DNA of 64,000 nucleotides, taken from Anaerolineae bacterium. Its GTDB lineage: Bacteria > Chloroflexota > Anaerolineae > J036 > Brachytrichaceae. Below are positions 6,449 to 17,873 of the stretch, piece after piece (within the stretch, counting starts at the first letter, position 1; every line of letters starts with the position of its first letter). A program made the position numbers and the translations under genes. Where the stretch lies: the NCBI GenBank assembly GCA_947476335.1, contig CANJQH010000004.1, forward strand, positions 1-64,000. The letters run 5' to 3'. The notes below the pieces were generated by a model. The model was not told the DNA's origin and did not search any database. It worked only from the letters and a program-made list of their open reading frames with translations.

Positions 6449-9388
6449 ATGGCAGTCAAGAAAGAATCCCTGAAGAAGCCCGCCCTCGCGGCTGTGAAGA
6501 AGCCTGCGGCAAAGCCTGCGGCAAAGTCTGTGGCGAAGCCTGCGGCGAAGCCTGCGGCAAAGTCTGCGGCAAAGTCTGTGGCGAAGCCTGCGGCAAAGTC
6601 TGTGGCGAAGCCTGCGGCGAACAAACAGTGGGTGTTCTTGTTCAATGACGAAAAAGGCGTGGCGAAAGCCGCCGTCAGCTGGAGCGCGACGCGCGAACTG
6701 CTCGGTGGCAAGGGCGCCGGCCTGTTCGACATGACGCGCAAGGGTGTACCAGTTCCCCCGGGCTTCACGCTCAGCACCGAGGTCTGCGACGAATTCGTCC
6801 GCGCCGGGAACAAGATCCCGAAAGATGCCTGGGAACAGGCGCTGAAGGCCGTGGCTGCAGTCGAAAAGTCCACGGGCAAAGTCTTCGGCGGCGGCAAAAA
6901 GGGCAAGACGCCTCTGCTCATCTCGGTGCGCTCCGGCGCGCGCGAGTCGATGCCCGGCATGATGGAGACCGTGCTCAACGTCGGCCTTAATGACAAGACC
7001 GTCGAAGAGATTGCGGCGATCAGCAACAACCCGCGCTTCGCCTACGATTCATATCGCCGCCTGCTCATGATGTTCGGCGCGACGGTGCTCGGCATCGATG
7101 ACGAAAAGTTCGACGAGCCGATGGATCACATCAAGCACGAGAAGGGCGTCAAGCTCGACACGGAGCTGACCACCGAAGACCTGCAGCAGCTCGTGGCGAT
7201 CTTCAAGTCGGTGATCAAGGCCGAAACCGGCAGAGATTTCCCACAGGACGTCTATCAGCAGATTCAAGAGTGCGCAATGGCGGTCTTCCGCAGCGCCACC
7301 GGCCACAAAGCCAAGACTTATGCTAAGCAGATGGGCTGGAAGAACACGCTGCCCACCGCGGTGAACGTCTGCACGATGGTCTTCGGCAACATGGGGGAGA
7401 ACAGCGCCACCGGCGTGGCCTTCACCCGTGACCCCTCGACCGGTGAAAAGACGATGCTCGGCGAGTACCTCATCAATGCGCAGGGCGAAGACGTGGTGGC
7501 CGGCATCCGTACACCCAACCCGATCGCGGCACTGGCCAAGGATATGCCCAAGGCCTACAAGCAGTTCATGACTGTCACTGGCATGCTGGAGAAGAAGTAC
7601 CAGAACATGCAGGACGTTGAGTTCACAGTCGAAGATGGCACGCTGTGGATGCTGCAGACGCGCAACGGCAAGCGTACCGCCAAGGCGGCGATCAAGATCG
7701 CCGTCGACATGGCGAAAGAGAAGCTGATTTCGAAGGAAGAAGCGGTGACGCGCGTGAGCCCGGCCGACGTGGACTTCCTGCTGCACCCGCAGTTCGATGG
7801 GGATCAGTACATGAACGCGAAAGTCGAAGGCCGCCTGCTGACCAGCGGCGTGAACGCATCGCCTGGCGCCGCCGTCGGCATGCTCGCCTTCGACGCAGAC
7901 CTGGCGGAAGCCTGGCATGCGGAAGGCAAGGCCGTCATCCTGCTGCGCCCAGAAACCAAGCCAGACGACGTGCACGGCATGGTGGCATCGAAGGGCATCC
8001 TGACCGCGCGCGGTGGCGCTACAAGCCACGCTGCAGTGGTAGCGCGCCAGTTCGGCATCCCAGCTGTCTGCGGCGCCGACTCACTGCAAATCGATATGGC
8101 CGCTCGCACGGTCGTGTCGAATGGCCATATGCTGCGCCAGGGCGACTGGGTCTCCGTCGACGGTGCCAGGGGCGAAGCGATCGTCGGTCAGGTCACGATG
8201 GTGACGCCGAAGTTCGAAGAACAAGCCGACCTGGTCACGTTGCTCGGCTGGGCCGATGAGATCAGCGCGCAGAAGACGCGCCAGGACACAGCTGGCAAAC
8301 CGGCGCGCGGCCTGCAGGTGTGGGCGAACGCCGACTACCCGAAGGACGCCGAGCGCGCACGCCAGTTCGGTGCGCAGGGCATCGGTTTGTGCCGCACCGA
8401 GCACATGTTCTTCGAGGAAGTGCGCCTGCCAATCGTGCAGCGCATGATCCTGGCCAAAGAAGATGCTACGCGCGATGCTGCGCTCAATGAATTGCTGCCA
8501 TTCCAGCGCGAGGACTTCGCCGGCCTGTTTAAGGCGATGACTGGCTTGCCGGTGATCATCCGCCTGATCGACCCGCCGTTGCATGAGTTCCTGCCCGCGC
8601 AGGACGACCTGATCAAGGAAACCACGCAGCTGCAGACGAAGCGCCGCTACGAAGCACTGAATGACAGCGAACGTGCTGAGCTTTCTCATAAGGAAGAGCT
8701 GCTCGTTGCGGTGAGCCAGATGCATGAACAGAACCCGATGATGGGTCTGCGCGGCATCCGCCTCGGCATCATGCTGCCTGGCCTGATCCAGATGCAGGTG
8801 CGCGCCATCTTCGAGGCGGCCTGCGATGTGAAGAAGGAAGGCTTTGAGCCAATCCCCGAAGTCATGATCCCGCTGACCGGCCACGTCAACGAGCTGCTGA
8901 AAGTGCAGCCGGTGCTCGAGCAGGTCGCCAAAGCCGTGATGACAGAGAAGGGCGTCACAGTGAAGTACAAGTTCGGCACCATGATCGAGATTCCGCGCGC
9001 GGCTGTGACCGCGTCCGAGATTGCGAAGGTGGCGCAGTTCTTCTCCTTCGGAACAAACGACCTGACGCAGATGACCTTCGGCTACTCGCGTGACGACGCT
9101 GAGCGCGGCTTCCTGCTGAAGTACGTCGAGGACGGCATCCTGCCGAAGAACCCGTTCCAGACGCTCGACCAGGACGGCGTCGGCCGGCTGATGCAGTCGG
9201 CAATCAACGATGGTCGCGCCTCGCGCCCGTCGCTGGAAGTCGGCATCTGTGGTGAGCACGGCGGCGATCCGGACTCAATCGACTTCTGCTACCGTGCAGG
9301 TAACAACTACGTGAGCTGCTCGCCATTCCGCGTGCCGATCGCGCGGTTGGCGGCTGCGCACGCGGCGCTGAAGCACGGCAAGAAGTAG
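6449..9388 (+). CDS. ppdK: Pyruvate, phosphate dikinase with Lys/Ala/Pro-rich N-terminal extension
   Basis: 979 residues; converts pyruvate, ATP and phosphate to PEP, AMP and PPi (reversible) in the cytoplasm. The ATP-grasp domain shows GGKGAGLFDM and RSGARESMPGMMETVLNVGL. The phosphohistidine swivel domain carries GGATSHAAVVAR with His527. The C-terminal PEP/pyruvate barrel ends with GICGEHGGDP (Cys934). Family members are about 870-900 residues. The excess is mainly residues 1-57, an imperfect repeat of KPAAKPAAKSVAK-like units resembling a histone H1 tail. The ATG start at 6449 is supported by TAAGGAG 12 nt upstream. A perfect palindrome (family C) lies 23 nt after the stop and may act as a 3' end structure. 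Confidence 0.96.
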   Translation: MAVKKESLKKPALAAVKKPAAKPAAKSVAKPAAKPAAKSAAKSVAKPAAKSVAKPAANKQWVFLFNDEKGVAKAAVSWSATRELLGGKGAGLFDMTRKGVPVPPGFTLSTEVCDEFVRAGNKIPKDAWEQALKAVAAVEKSTGKVFGGGKKGKTPLLISVRSGARESMPGMMETVLNVGLNDKTVEEIAAISNNPRFAYDSYRRLLMMFGATVLGIDDEKFDEPMDHIKHEKGVKLDTELTTEDLQQLVAIFKSVIKAETGRDFPQDVYQQIQECAMAVFRSATGHKAKTYAKQMGWKNTLPTAVNVCTMVFGNMGENSATGVAFTRDPSTGEKTMLGEYLINAQGEDVVAGIRTPNPIAALAKDMPKAYKQFMTVTGMLEKKYQNMQDVEFTVEDGTLWMLQTRNGKRTAKAAIKIAVDMAKEKLISKEEAVTRVSPADVDFLLHPQFDGDQYMNAKVEGRLLTSGVNASPGAAVGMLAFDADLAEAWHAEGKAVILLRPETKPDDVHGMVASKGILTARGGATSHAAVVARQFGIPAVCGADSLQIDMAARTVVSNGHMLRQGDWVSVDGARGEAIVGQVTMVTPKFEEQADLVTLLGWADEISAQKTRQDTAGKPARGLQVWANADYPKDAERARQFGAQGIGLCRTEHMFFEEVRLPIVQRMILAKEDATRDAALNELLPFQREDFAGLFKAMTGLPVIIRLIDPPLHEFLPAQDDLIKETTQLQTKRRYEALNDSERAELSHKEELLVAVSQMHEQNPMMGLRGIRLGIMLPGLIQMQVRAIFEAACDVKKEGFEPIPEVMIPLTGHVNELLKVQPVLEQVAKAVMTEKGVTVKYKFGTMIEIPRAAVTASEIAKVAQFFSFGTNDLTQMTFGYSRDDAERGFLLKYVEDGILPKNPFQTLDQDGVGRLMQSAINDGRASRPSLEVGICGEHGGDPDSIDFCYRAGNNYVSCSPFRVPIARLAAAHAALKHGKK
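6490..6620 (+). repeat. In-frame GCCTGCGGCAAAG-type repeats encoding a K/A/P tail
   Basis: GCxTGCGGCAAAGxCT-like units recur about nine times, encoding alternating KPAA and KSVA tetrapeptides at the N-terminus of pyruvate phosphate dikinase. The near-identical DNA units point to expansion by slippage. Confidence 0.85.
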
Positions 9389-9410
9389 GCGCCGCACCTA
9401 CGTTTGGTAA

Positions 9411-9447
9411 GTTTGGAACCCGTCTTCTTAGAAGACGGGTTCCAAAC
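9411..9447. repeat. Family C palindrome (REP-like) upstream of the RAYT gene
   Basis: An 18-bp perfect stem: GTTTGGAACCCGTCTTCT, a single central T, then its exact complement. It lies between the ppdK stop and the RAYT start. The same core (CCCGTCTTCTTAGAAGACGGG, in two halves) recurs at 33139 and, with G/C changed on both arms, at 26101 and 30233. It could also terminate ppdK transcription, but no T-run follows. Confidence 0.9.
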
Positions 9448-9542
9448 CTTCGTTTCGCAGGCAGCACCGTCAGCAACCGTCAGCCTCCATTCGCCCCGAA
9501 CCCTCTACGATCTGCATGCCCCTCATTCATACGAGGACCGAC

Positions 9543-10106
9543 ATGCCATATCGCAGAATCCCGTTCGAAATCGGCGCCGCATATCACGTCTTTAATCGCG
9601 GCGTTGCTCGCCAGGCGACCTTCTTCCACGCAGATCACTATGCCTTCTTCCGGCAGCGCCTCAGTGATCTCATACTCCCTACGGCATCGCTGATCGCTTT
9701 GTGCCAGATGCCCAACCACTACCATATGGTGGTGCGCATCCGAGAAGACGGATTTTCTGAAGCCATGAAGCGCTTCGCGCTGTCTTTCGTCAAAGCCGTC
9801 AACAAATCGCAGGGACGCGCGGGCCCCCTCTTCCAGTCCCGATTCCGCGCCATCCGCGTGCATGACGATCGATATCTCGCCTCACTGATCGATTACGTAC
9901 ATCGCAATCCGATCACCGCTGGGATCGCCGATTCACCCGATGAGTGGGATCATTCGAGCTACCGCGCGTATGAGAAACTCGGACTCGCCATGCCGGACTT
10001 GTTTCTCACACAGTCGATGCGCGGAATGGCATTCGAATGGCCATCCCTGACCCTGGCCGACTTCACATCCCCGGGATCTAAGAAGACGGGGAAAAACGTT
10101 ACATAA
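9543..10106 (+). CDS. REP-associated tyrosine transposase (RAYT, Y1_Tnp)
   Basis: 187 residues of the IS200/IS605-like Y1 transposase superfamily. The N-terminus PYRRIPFEIGAAYHVFNRG is typical of RAYTs. The HUH metal-binding motif is His59-Tyr60-His61 in MPNHYHMVV, and the probable nucleophilic tyrosine is Tyr118 in SLIDYVHRNP. Known RAYTs cleave and rejoin single-stranded REP palindromes and are usually single-copy, domesticated genes flanked by REPs. Here a palindrome of the same family lies 95 bp upstream and a degenerate one overlaps the 3' end. The start is taken as ATG 9543 (GAGG about 10 nt upstream); ATG 9516 is also in frame. The next gene starts 2 nt after the stop. Confidence 0.9.
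   Translation: MPYRRIPFEIGAAYHVFNRGVARQATFFHADHYAFFRQRLSDLILPTASLIALCQMPNHYHMVVRIREDGFSEAMKRFALSFVKAVNKSQGRAGPLFQSRFRAIRVHDDRYLASLIDYVHRNPITAGIADSPDEWDHSSYRAYEKLGLAMPDLFLTQSMRGMAFEWPSLTLADFTSPGSKKTGKNVT
10071..10092. repeat. Degenerate family C palindrome within the RAYT 3' end
   Basis: CCCCGGGATCTAAGAAGACGGGG resembles the right half of the C palindromes (TAGAAGACGGG) with a partly complementary left arm. It encodes the last residues of the RAYT (about SPGSKKTGK), so transposase and repeat are fused at this end. Confidence 0.5.
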
Positions 10107-10108
10107 CC

Positions 10109-10945
10109 ATGACCCTCCCTCCTCTCAACACCTACACCTGCCACCGCACCTCCGCACCGCTCACCATCGACGGTGATCTGACCAAACCCGCATGGCAGCA
10201 CGCACTGCGCTCCCCCCGCTTCGTCGACATGATCTCCGCCCACCCCGGCATCTTCGACACGCGCAGTGCCGCACTCTGGGACGACGAATATCTCTACGTC
10301 GGCTTCTGGGTCGAGGAACCGTTCCTGCATGCGTCACTCACCGAACGCGACAGCACAATCTTCCAGGAAAACGACGTGGAAGTATTCATCGATGGCGGCG
10401 ACTGCTACTATGAATTCGAAATTAACGCGCTCGGCACGATCTATGAGGTGTTCTTCGTCTGGCGTGACGCACATATCCGTGGCTCGCGCTTCGACGTCCC
10501 CGAGTTCGATGTACAACAGCCCAGCTCACATTCGTTCGGTGGCAACCACGACCGCGCTGCCGAAACTTTCTGGAAAGGCACGCACCCTCGTGGCGGCCGT
10601 TGGGCATTCACAGGCTGGGATATGCCCGGCCTCAAATGGGCCGTCCATCTCGACGGTACTCTCAACGACGACTCGGACATCGACCGCGGCTGGACCGTCG
10701 AAATTGCTTTCCCCTGGGCCGGCATGCGCGCCCTCGCCGGCAATCGCGCACTCCCCCCGAATCACGGCGACGCCTGGCGCATCTTCTTCGGCCGTTTTCA
10801 GCCCGTACCCCTCGGCAGCCAAACCGTCGGCGGTGCCTGGTCGCTCGATGCTGTTGGCACAAATGACAACCACTTGCCCGAGCGATTCACAACCGTTGCG
10901 TTTTCTCACGAAATAACGCCCAACACATCCAATTCTTCAAATTAA
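10109..10945 (+). CDS. Carbohydrate-binding family 9-like protein
   Basis: 278 residues. The N-terminal third, APLTIDGDLTKPAWQHA, followed by AALWDDEYLYVGFWVEEPF and ENDVEVFIDGG-CYYEFEINALG, is the standard pattern of CBM9-like / DOMON-type beta-sandwich domains. These bind sugars, or occur as stand-alone proteins of unknown role in Chloroflexota and Bacteroidetes. No signal peptide is visible. The start ATG 10109 is 2 nt after the RAYT stop, so translation may be coupled to the transposase by accident of insertion. Function beyond ligand binding is unknown. Confidence 0.75.
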   Translation: MTLPPLNTYTCHRTSAPLTIDGDLTKPAWQHALRSPRFVDMISAHPGIFDTRSAALWDDEYLYVGFWVEEPFLHASLTERDSTIFQENDVEVFIDGGDCYYEFEINALGTIYEVFFVWRDAHIRGSRFDVPEFDVQQPSSHSFGGNHDRAAETFWKGTHPRGGRWAFTGWDMPGLKWAVHLDGTLNDDSDIDRGWTVEIAFPWAGMRALAGNRALPPNHGDAWRIFFGRFQPVPLGSQTVGGAWSLDAVGTNDNHLPERFTTVAFSHEITPNTSNSSN

Positions 10946-10987
10946 TCGGTAAGTAGCCGCATACGCACGGCGCAAAGTCAAAAAATT

Positions 10988-11099
10988 GTACCTACTCAGG
11001 CCAGCCATTTTTCCAACGCGAAACACACTATTCTCTCCCCCGAAGGGGGAGAGAATAGTGTGTTTCGCGGGAAATACTAATTTGGGTCTGAGTAGGTAC
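10988..11099 (+). repeat. MITE family A, copy A5
   Basis: Full 112-bp element with the GTACCTACTC / GAGTAGGTAC terminal variant. Perfect 8-bp target duplication AAAAAATT at 10980-10987 and 11100-11107. Confidence 0.95.
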
Positions 11100-11130
11100 A
11101 AAAAATTTCATGCGGTCGGAACTCAGAATC

Positions 11131-11952
11131 TTATTTCCGCCGCGTCCAGACGTCGGCGGCGTATTTGGTGCGCAGCAGTTCGTCGGTACGTTCGAGTTCG
11201 GCGGTGCTGAGCGGGCCGGGAGTGAAGTCGATGTGTAGTACATCGATGAAAGATGCGCACCATGCAGTAGCGACTTCGTCCCAGGAGGCGATGCGACCGA
11301 GCGCTTCCTGCAGGGTGGCGGCGTGGCGGCGGACGCGCGCCGGTTCTGGCGCTCCGTGCAGGAGTGCGCAGATGCGCCCGATGTCGCCATGCAGCGGCAG
11401 GCTGCCGTGCTGCAGCACGCCATCGAGCCGACGCCATTGTGCACTGCCGACGAGTTTGCGCAGCGGCAGCGTGTCCGCTGCCGGCGCTGCGCCGACGACC
11501 TCGTAGTCGCTCGGTGCTTCGAAGCACACCGGCCCGGTAGCCTTGTCTTCCTTCGCCACTTTGTTCGCCTGCACGTCGCGCACGCCGAGCCGTTGCAGCG
11601 CATCTATGATCGCTTCGCTGATGCGACGATACGACGTCAGCACGTCGCCCTCAGCAATTGGGTGGCTCGCTGGCATTGCAATTGAGTAGGTGAATTCGTC
11701 AGTGTGCAGGATCGCCAGGCCGCCGGTGCTGCGCCGCACGATGCCGACGCCGGCTTCGGCGCAGCGCACTTCGTCGACGCTCGAGATCCGTTGTGACATG
11801 CCGAGGCTGATCGCCGGCGGCGTCCAGCCGTAGAAACGTAGCGTTGGCAGCTGCGCACCTGCGCTTACTGCATTCGAGATTGCCTCGTCGCGCGCCATGT
11901 TTGTTGCACCATCGCAGTGCTGATCGATGAGGAGCCGGAAGGGGAAAGACAT
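11131..11952 (-). CDS. LipM-type octanoyltransferase / lipoate-protein ligase A family protein
   Basis: 273 residues of the biotin/lipoate A/B ligase fold. Motifs: RRSTGGLAILHTDEFTYSI (substrate-binding loop, about 73-91), Cys143 in PVCFEAPSDYEV (position of the acyl-accepting cysteine in LipM) and Lys166 in LRKLVGSAQ. LipM enzymes transfer octanoyl from acyl carrier protein to a lipoyl domain; LplA enzymes activate free lipoate. The cysteine favours the octanoyltransferase role. Cytoplasmic. The gene sits alone between two independently inserted family A elements (A5 and A6); the ATG at 11952 has no obvious strong ribosome site. Confidence 0.8.
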   Translation of the reverse strand: MSFPFRLLIDQHCDGATNMARDEAISNAVSAGAQLPTLRFYGWTPPAISLGMSQRISSVDEVRCAEAGVGIVRRSTGGLAILHTDEFTYSIAMPASHPIAEGDVLTSYRRISEAIIDALQRLGVRDVQANKVAKEDKATGPVCFEAPSDYEVVGAAPAADTLPLRKLVGSAQWRRLDGVLQHGSLPLHGDIGRICALLHGAPEPARVRRHAATLQEALGRIASWDEVATAWCASFIDVLHIDFTPGPLSTAELERTDELLRTKYAADVWTRRK

Positions 11953-11962
11953 TTCAGATTTC

Positions 11963-12074
11963 GTACCTACTCAGGCCAGCCATTTTTCCAACGCGAAACA
12001 CACTATTCTTTCCCCCGAAGGGGGAGAGAATAGTGTGTTTCGCGGGAAATACTGATTTTGGCCTGAGTAGGTAC
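11963..12074 (+). repeat. MITE family A, copy A6
   Basis: Full 112-bp element, GTACC / GGTAC terminal variant, with perfect 8-bp duplication CAGATTTC at 11955-11962 and 12075-12082. It lies between the lipM-like start and the pepA 3' end. Confidence 0.95.
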
Positions 12075-12114
12075 CAGATTTCAGATTTCAGATTGAATTT
12101 TGAAATTCAAAACG

Positions 12115-13632
12115 TTACAGTATTCGCGTCAGCTGTACCAGCGTGCGCACGCCGAAGCCGGATGCGCCGCGCGGGGAATAGCCGCGGGTTTCAGACCAGA
12201 AGGCCATGCCGGCCATGTCGATGTGGGCCCATGGGTAGCTGGCTGCACCGGGGACGCCGTCGACGAAGCGCTTCAGGAAAATTGCTGAGCTGCCGAGGCC
12301 GCCACGGGCGCCGCCGGTGTTCTTGAGTTCGGCGACATCGCTCTTGATTTTGTCGGCGTAATCGGGCCACAACGGCATCGGCCAGATGCGCTCGCCGGCT
12401 GCATCGGACGCGCGCAGGAGTGCGCTGCGCAGATCATCGTCGTTGTCGAGCACACAGGCGGCCATGTTTTCGCCCATCGCCGAAGATGCCAGGCTGGTGA
12501 GTGTGGCGATGTCGACCACCGCGCGCGGCGCAAATTGGCGCGCGTAGTCGAGCGCGTCGGCGAGGATGAGGCGCCCTTCAGCGTCAGTGTTCACTACCTC
12601 GATCGTCAGGCCGGAGCGCGAGGTAAGCACGTCGCCTGGCCGCATGGCGCCGCCGTGAATCATGTTCTCGACGAGTGGGGTCAGGCCGATGACGCGCATA
12701 GGCAGTTTCAGTCCGGCGAGGGCCTGCATGGCGCCGGAGACGGCGGCGGCGCCGGCCATGTCACCCTTCATTGTCAGCATGCCGTCGGCGGTCTTGATCG
12801 AGTAGCCGCCGGTGTCGAAGGTCACGCCCTTGCCGATGAAGACGAGTGGTGCGTCGTTTTCGTGGCCGGCCGGCGCGTGTTCGAAGACGATGAAACGCGG
12901 CGGTACGTGGCTGCCCTGTGCCACGCCGAGCACTGCGCCCATGTTCTCAGCGCGGATGCGCTGTTCGTCGAGTACTTCACAGCGCAGCCCGACGCGCGCC
13001 GCCATCGCCGTGAATTCGTCGGCAAGCGTGACCGGATTGAGGTAATTCGGCGCAAGGTTGACGAGGCGGCGCGCGTCATTGATTGCGTCGGCCATGATGA
13101 CGCCGGCGTCTACACCGGCACGGATGGCATCGAGTTTGGCGGTGTCAAATTCAGCGATGAAGATTTCGTCGATCTGCCGGCCGTTCTCCGGATTTGCCTT
13201 GTGTTCGCGGAACTGGTATGCGCCGAGCAGCGCGCCTTCGATCGTGGCCTGCGCCGCCGCCTGTGGATCGATGCCGCCACTGCCTGCGCCGTGCACGATT
13301 GTGGCGACGCGCTTGCAGCCGAGATCACGCGCCCTGCGCATTGCGGTGCCGCTCGCCTGTCGCGCACGATCGATGGTGAACTCCGCGATCGGGCCAAGGC
13401 CGACGACGAGCACGCGCAGTGCTGCGATGCGCTCTTCGCTGTAGAACACGGCCGTCTCGTTCAGCCGGCCGCGAAAATCCCCCAGATCAAACGCACGCCG
13501 CAGTGCGCCGTTCAACGCAGTGTCGATTGCGTTGGTCGCGCCGGCCGGCGCTTTTACGCCTTCGAACAAATTGACGATGAGCACGTCGGCTGTGACGGCC
13601 TGAATGGGCTGATGGACGATGGAGATGCGCAT
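12115..13632 (-). CDS. pepA: Leucyl aminopeptidase (cytosol aminopeptidase, M17)
   Basis: 505 residues, the usual length for M17 enzymes. The C-terminal catalytic half contains GKGVTFDTGGYSIK, the metal and substrate ligands MKGDMAGAAAV, and the family signature NTDAEGRLILAD. The N-terminal half (1-170) is the less conserved macro-like domain. The enzyme removes N-terminal residues from peptides in the cytoplasm using two divalent metals. It is the only gene on its stretch of the minus strand; element E1 separates it from the uracil-DNA glycosylase gene. Confidence 0.95.
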   Translation of the reverse strand: MRISIVHQPIQAVTADVLIVNLFEGVKAPAGATNAIDTALNGALRRAFDLGDFRGRLNETAVFYSEERIAALRVLVVGLGPIAEFTIDRARQASGTAMRRARDLGCKRVATIVHGAGSGGIDPQAAAQATIEGALLGAYQFREHKANPENGRQIDEIFIAEFDTAKLDAIRAGVDAGVIMADAINDARRLVNLAPNYLNPVTLADEFTAMAARVGLRCEVLDEQRIRAENMGAVLGVAQGSHVPPRFIVFEHAPAGHENDAPLVFIGKGVTFDTGGYSIKTADGMLTMKGDMAGAAAVSGAMQALAGLKLPMRVIGLTPLVENMIHGGAMRPGDVLTSRSGLTIEVVNTDAEGRLILADALDYARQFAPRAVVDIATLTSLASSAMGENMAACVLDNDDDLRSALLRASDAAGERIWPMPLWPDYADKIKSDVAELKNTGGARGGLGSSAIFLKRFVDGVPGAASYPWAHIDMAGMAFWSETRGYSPRGASGFGVRTLVQLTRIL

Positions 13633-13674
13633 GTGATGTATTTTATTGGCGATTGTGATTGGCCAGGGTGCTGG

Positions 13675-13876
13675 GGGGGTGCATTCACCGTTGGGGGCGA
13701 ACTTTGACCGCGCGTCGCTGCGCCGCCGCCACCCGGGGCTGGCCGCTGGTCTGCCGCGCGCTCATTTTCTTCCGTCGAAAAAGCGCCGAAGGCGCAACGC
13801 AGCCCCAGCCCAGACCCTCGGTCTGGTGACGGCCCGCGCCATTTCATGAAATCTGCCCCCAACGGCGGATGCACCC
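13675..13876. repeat. MITE-like element family E, long copy E1
   Basis: About 200 bp with inverted ends GGGTGCATTCACCGTTGGGGG and its near-complement CCCCCAACGGCGGATGCACCC. A 9-bp direct repeat GGGTGCTGG flanks it at 13666-13674 and 13877-13885, consistent with target duplication. The interior is GC-rich with further palindromes (CCCTCGGTCTGG area) and no convincing gene. A related 89-bp element is at 32720-32808. Confidence 0.75.
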
Positions 13877-13943
13877 GGGTGCTGGCGGTGAGGCATTCGA
13901 GAGCTTTAGTTCGCCTTCAACGCAGGGATGGGCCCGTGTTGTT

Positions 13944-13971
13944 CATGTATGTCTGTGTATGTCTGTGTATG
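13944..13971. repeat. Short 10-bp tandem repeat
   Basis: GTCTGTGTAT is repeated twice, plus a partial upstream copy, in the gap between E1 and the uracil-DNA glycosylase gene. Confidence 0.7.
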
Positions 13972-13989
13972 CCTATAGACGCACTGGAT

Positions 13990-14592
13990 TCATAGACGCA
14001 GGTCTGCCAGTGCACGGAGTGCGCGGTCGAGGCGCGCACGATTGTCGGGAGCGTTGGTCCAGCGACTGACTCCGCTCGGATGAGGAAGCGGCACGATCGT
14101 GCGTCCCGGCTGGTTGAATGTGCTGCCGACGGCAGTGGCGAGATCGAGCGGGCCGAGGAAATATTCGATCGCTATGCGGCCGACCGCAAGCACGAGCCGC
14201 GGCTGTACGAGTTCGAGTTCGCGCTCGAGGAAGGGCCGACACATGCGGCGCTCGGCTGTGCTTGGCGCGCGATCGCCGGAACCTGGGCCGTTCCTGGCCG
14301 GACCGGGATAGCATTTGGTGATTGCGGTGAAGTAACAGTTTGCGCGGAAATCATCTTCGGAGAAGCCCGCTTGTGCAAGCCATCGGAAAAGCACGCGCCC
14401 AGCCTGGCCGCTGAAAGGCAGCCCCTTCGATCGCAGTGACGCCGCCGGTGCCTGGCCGACGAGCATCATCCGAGGCAATGTCACAGGCATGCCGATCACG
14501 ACATCAGACGATTGTGCGAAATAGCCGGCGTCGGGGCATTTTCGGCATGTGGAGATTGCCTCATGCAGGTGGTGGAGTGCGGTGGTAATCAT
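13990..14592 (-). CDS. Uracil-DNA glycosylase, family 4-like (Fe-S)
   Basis: 200 residues. The DNA-repair signature is present: motif I GQAPA followed by KGLPFSGQAGR, and motif II LPHPSGVSRW. Four cysteines placed as in family 4/5 enzymes (CRKC near the N-terminus, ITKCYPG, RRMCRPFL) would ligate a 4Fe-4S cluster. It would excise uracil from DNA in the cytoplasm. ATG 14592 is preferred; GTG 14598 is an alternative that starts in the MITE. It follows endonuclease IV and pyrG on the same strand, forming a nucleotide-pool and base-excision-repair cluster. MITE A7 now lies between it and the endonuclease gene. Confidence 0.85.
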   Translation of the reverse strand: MITTALHHLHEAISTCRKCPDAGYFAQSSDVVIGMPVTLPRMMLVGQAPAASLRSKGLPFSGQAGRVLFRWLAQAGFSEDDFRANCYFTAITKCYPGPARNGPGSGDRAPSTAERRMCRPFLERELELVQPRLVLAVGRIAIEYFLGPLDLATAVGSTFNQPGRTIVPLPHPSGVSRWTNAPDNRARLDRALRALADLRL

Positions 14593-14596
14593 GAGC

Positions 14597-14667
14597 ACAC
14601 CTACTCAGGCTGATCAGCTTCTCATCACGAAACGCGCGAGTATTTCGCGGGAAGTGCTGATCTGGGC

Positions 14668-14679
<12 letters not shown>
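14597..14679 (+). repeat. MITE family A, diverged copy A7 at a gene junction
   Basis: Ends ACCTACTCAGG and CCTAAGTCGTTAC with a shortened core (AAACGCGCGAGTATTTCGCGGGAA). The flanks ATGAGC(AC) and ATGAGTGC look like a decayed target duplication that carried the ATG of the uracil-DNA glycosylase gene. Its right arm encodes the last codons and stop (VTT-stop) of the endonuclease IV gene. Confidence 0.75.
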
Positions 14680-17764
<3,085 letters not shown>

Positions 17765-17792
17765 TTGACAGTATTTTTCACCATGCTAGAAT
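17765..17792 (+). promoter_or_regulatory. Sigma-70-type promoter of the liv operon
   Basis: TTGACA (17765-17770), a 16-nt spacer and TAGAAT (17787-17792): a perfect -35 and a one-off -10. It predicts a 5' leader of about 75 nt before the substrate-binding protein gene, including a short CCCCCT...AGGGG inverted repeat around 17809-17824. Confidence 0.7.
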
Positions 17793-17873
17793 CTCGTTGC
17801 CAGGATGCCCCCTAGACAAAGGGGAAAGTAGTTGTCGCGTTGACAAGTTCAGCTAGATTAAGGAGACGTACCC

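Noticed and set aside
7049-9259. Long antisense open frames across ppdK
   Set aside because: They are rich in His, Arg and Leu and mirror the codon bias of the sense gene, whose motifs are unambiguous. The same applies to long antisense frames over pepA, pyrG and the GH13 gene.
10988-12074. Composite transposon carrying the lipM-like gene between A5 and A6
   Set aside because: Each A copy has its own, different perfect 8-bp duplication (AAAAAATT and CAGATTTC), so they inserted independently. A composite would show one duplication at the outer ends.
12535-13707. A 390-residue plus-strand protein opposite pepA
   Set aside because: Composition is a reverse-complement shadow of the M17 aminopeptidase; no ribosome site and no recognisable motif.
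13554-13874. Minus-strand 106-residue protein over E1
   Set aside because: It is a low-complexity GC-rich frame covering the repeat element only, with no conserved features.
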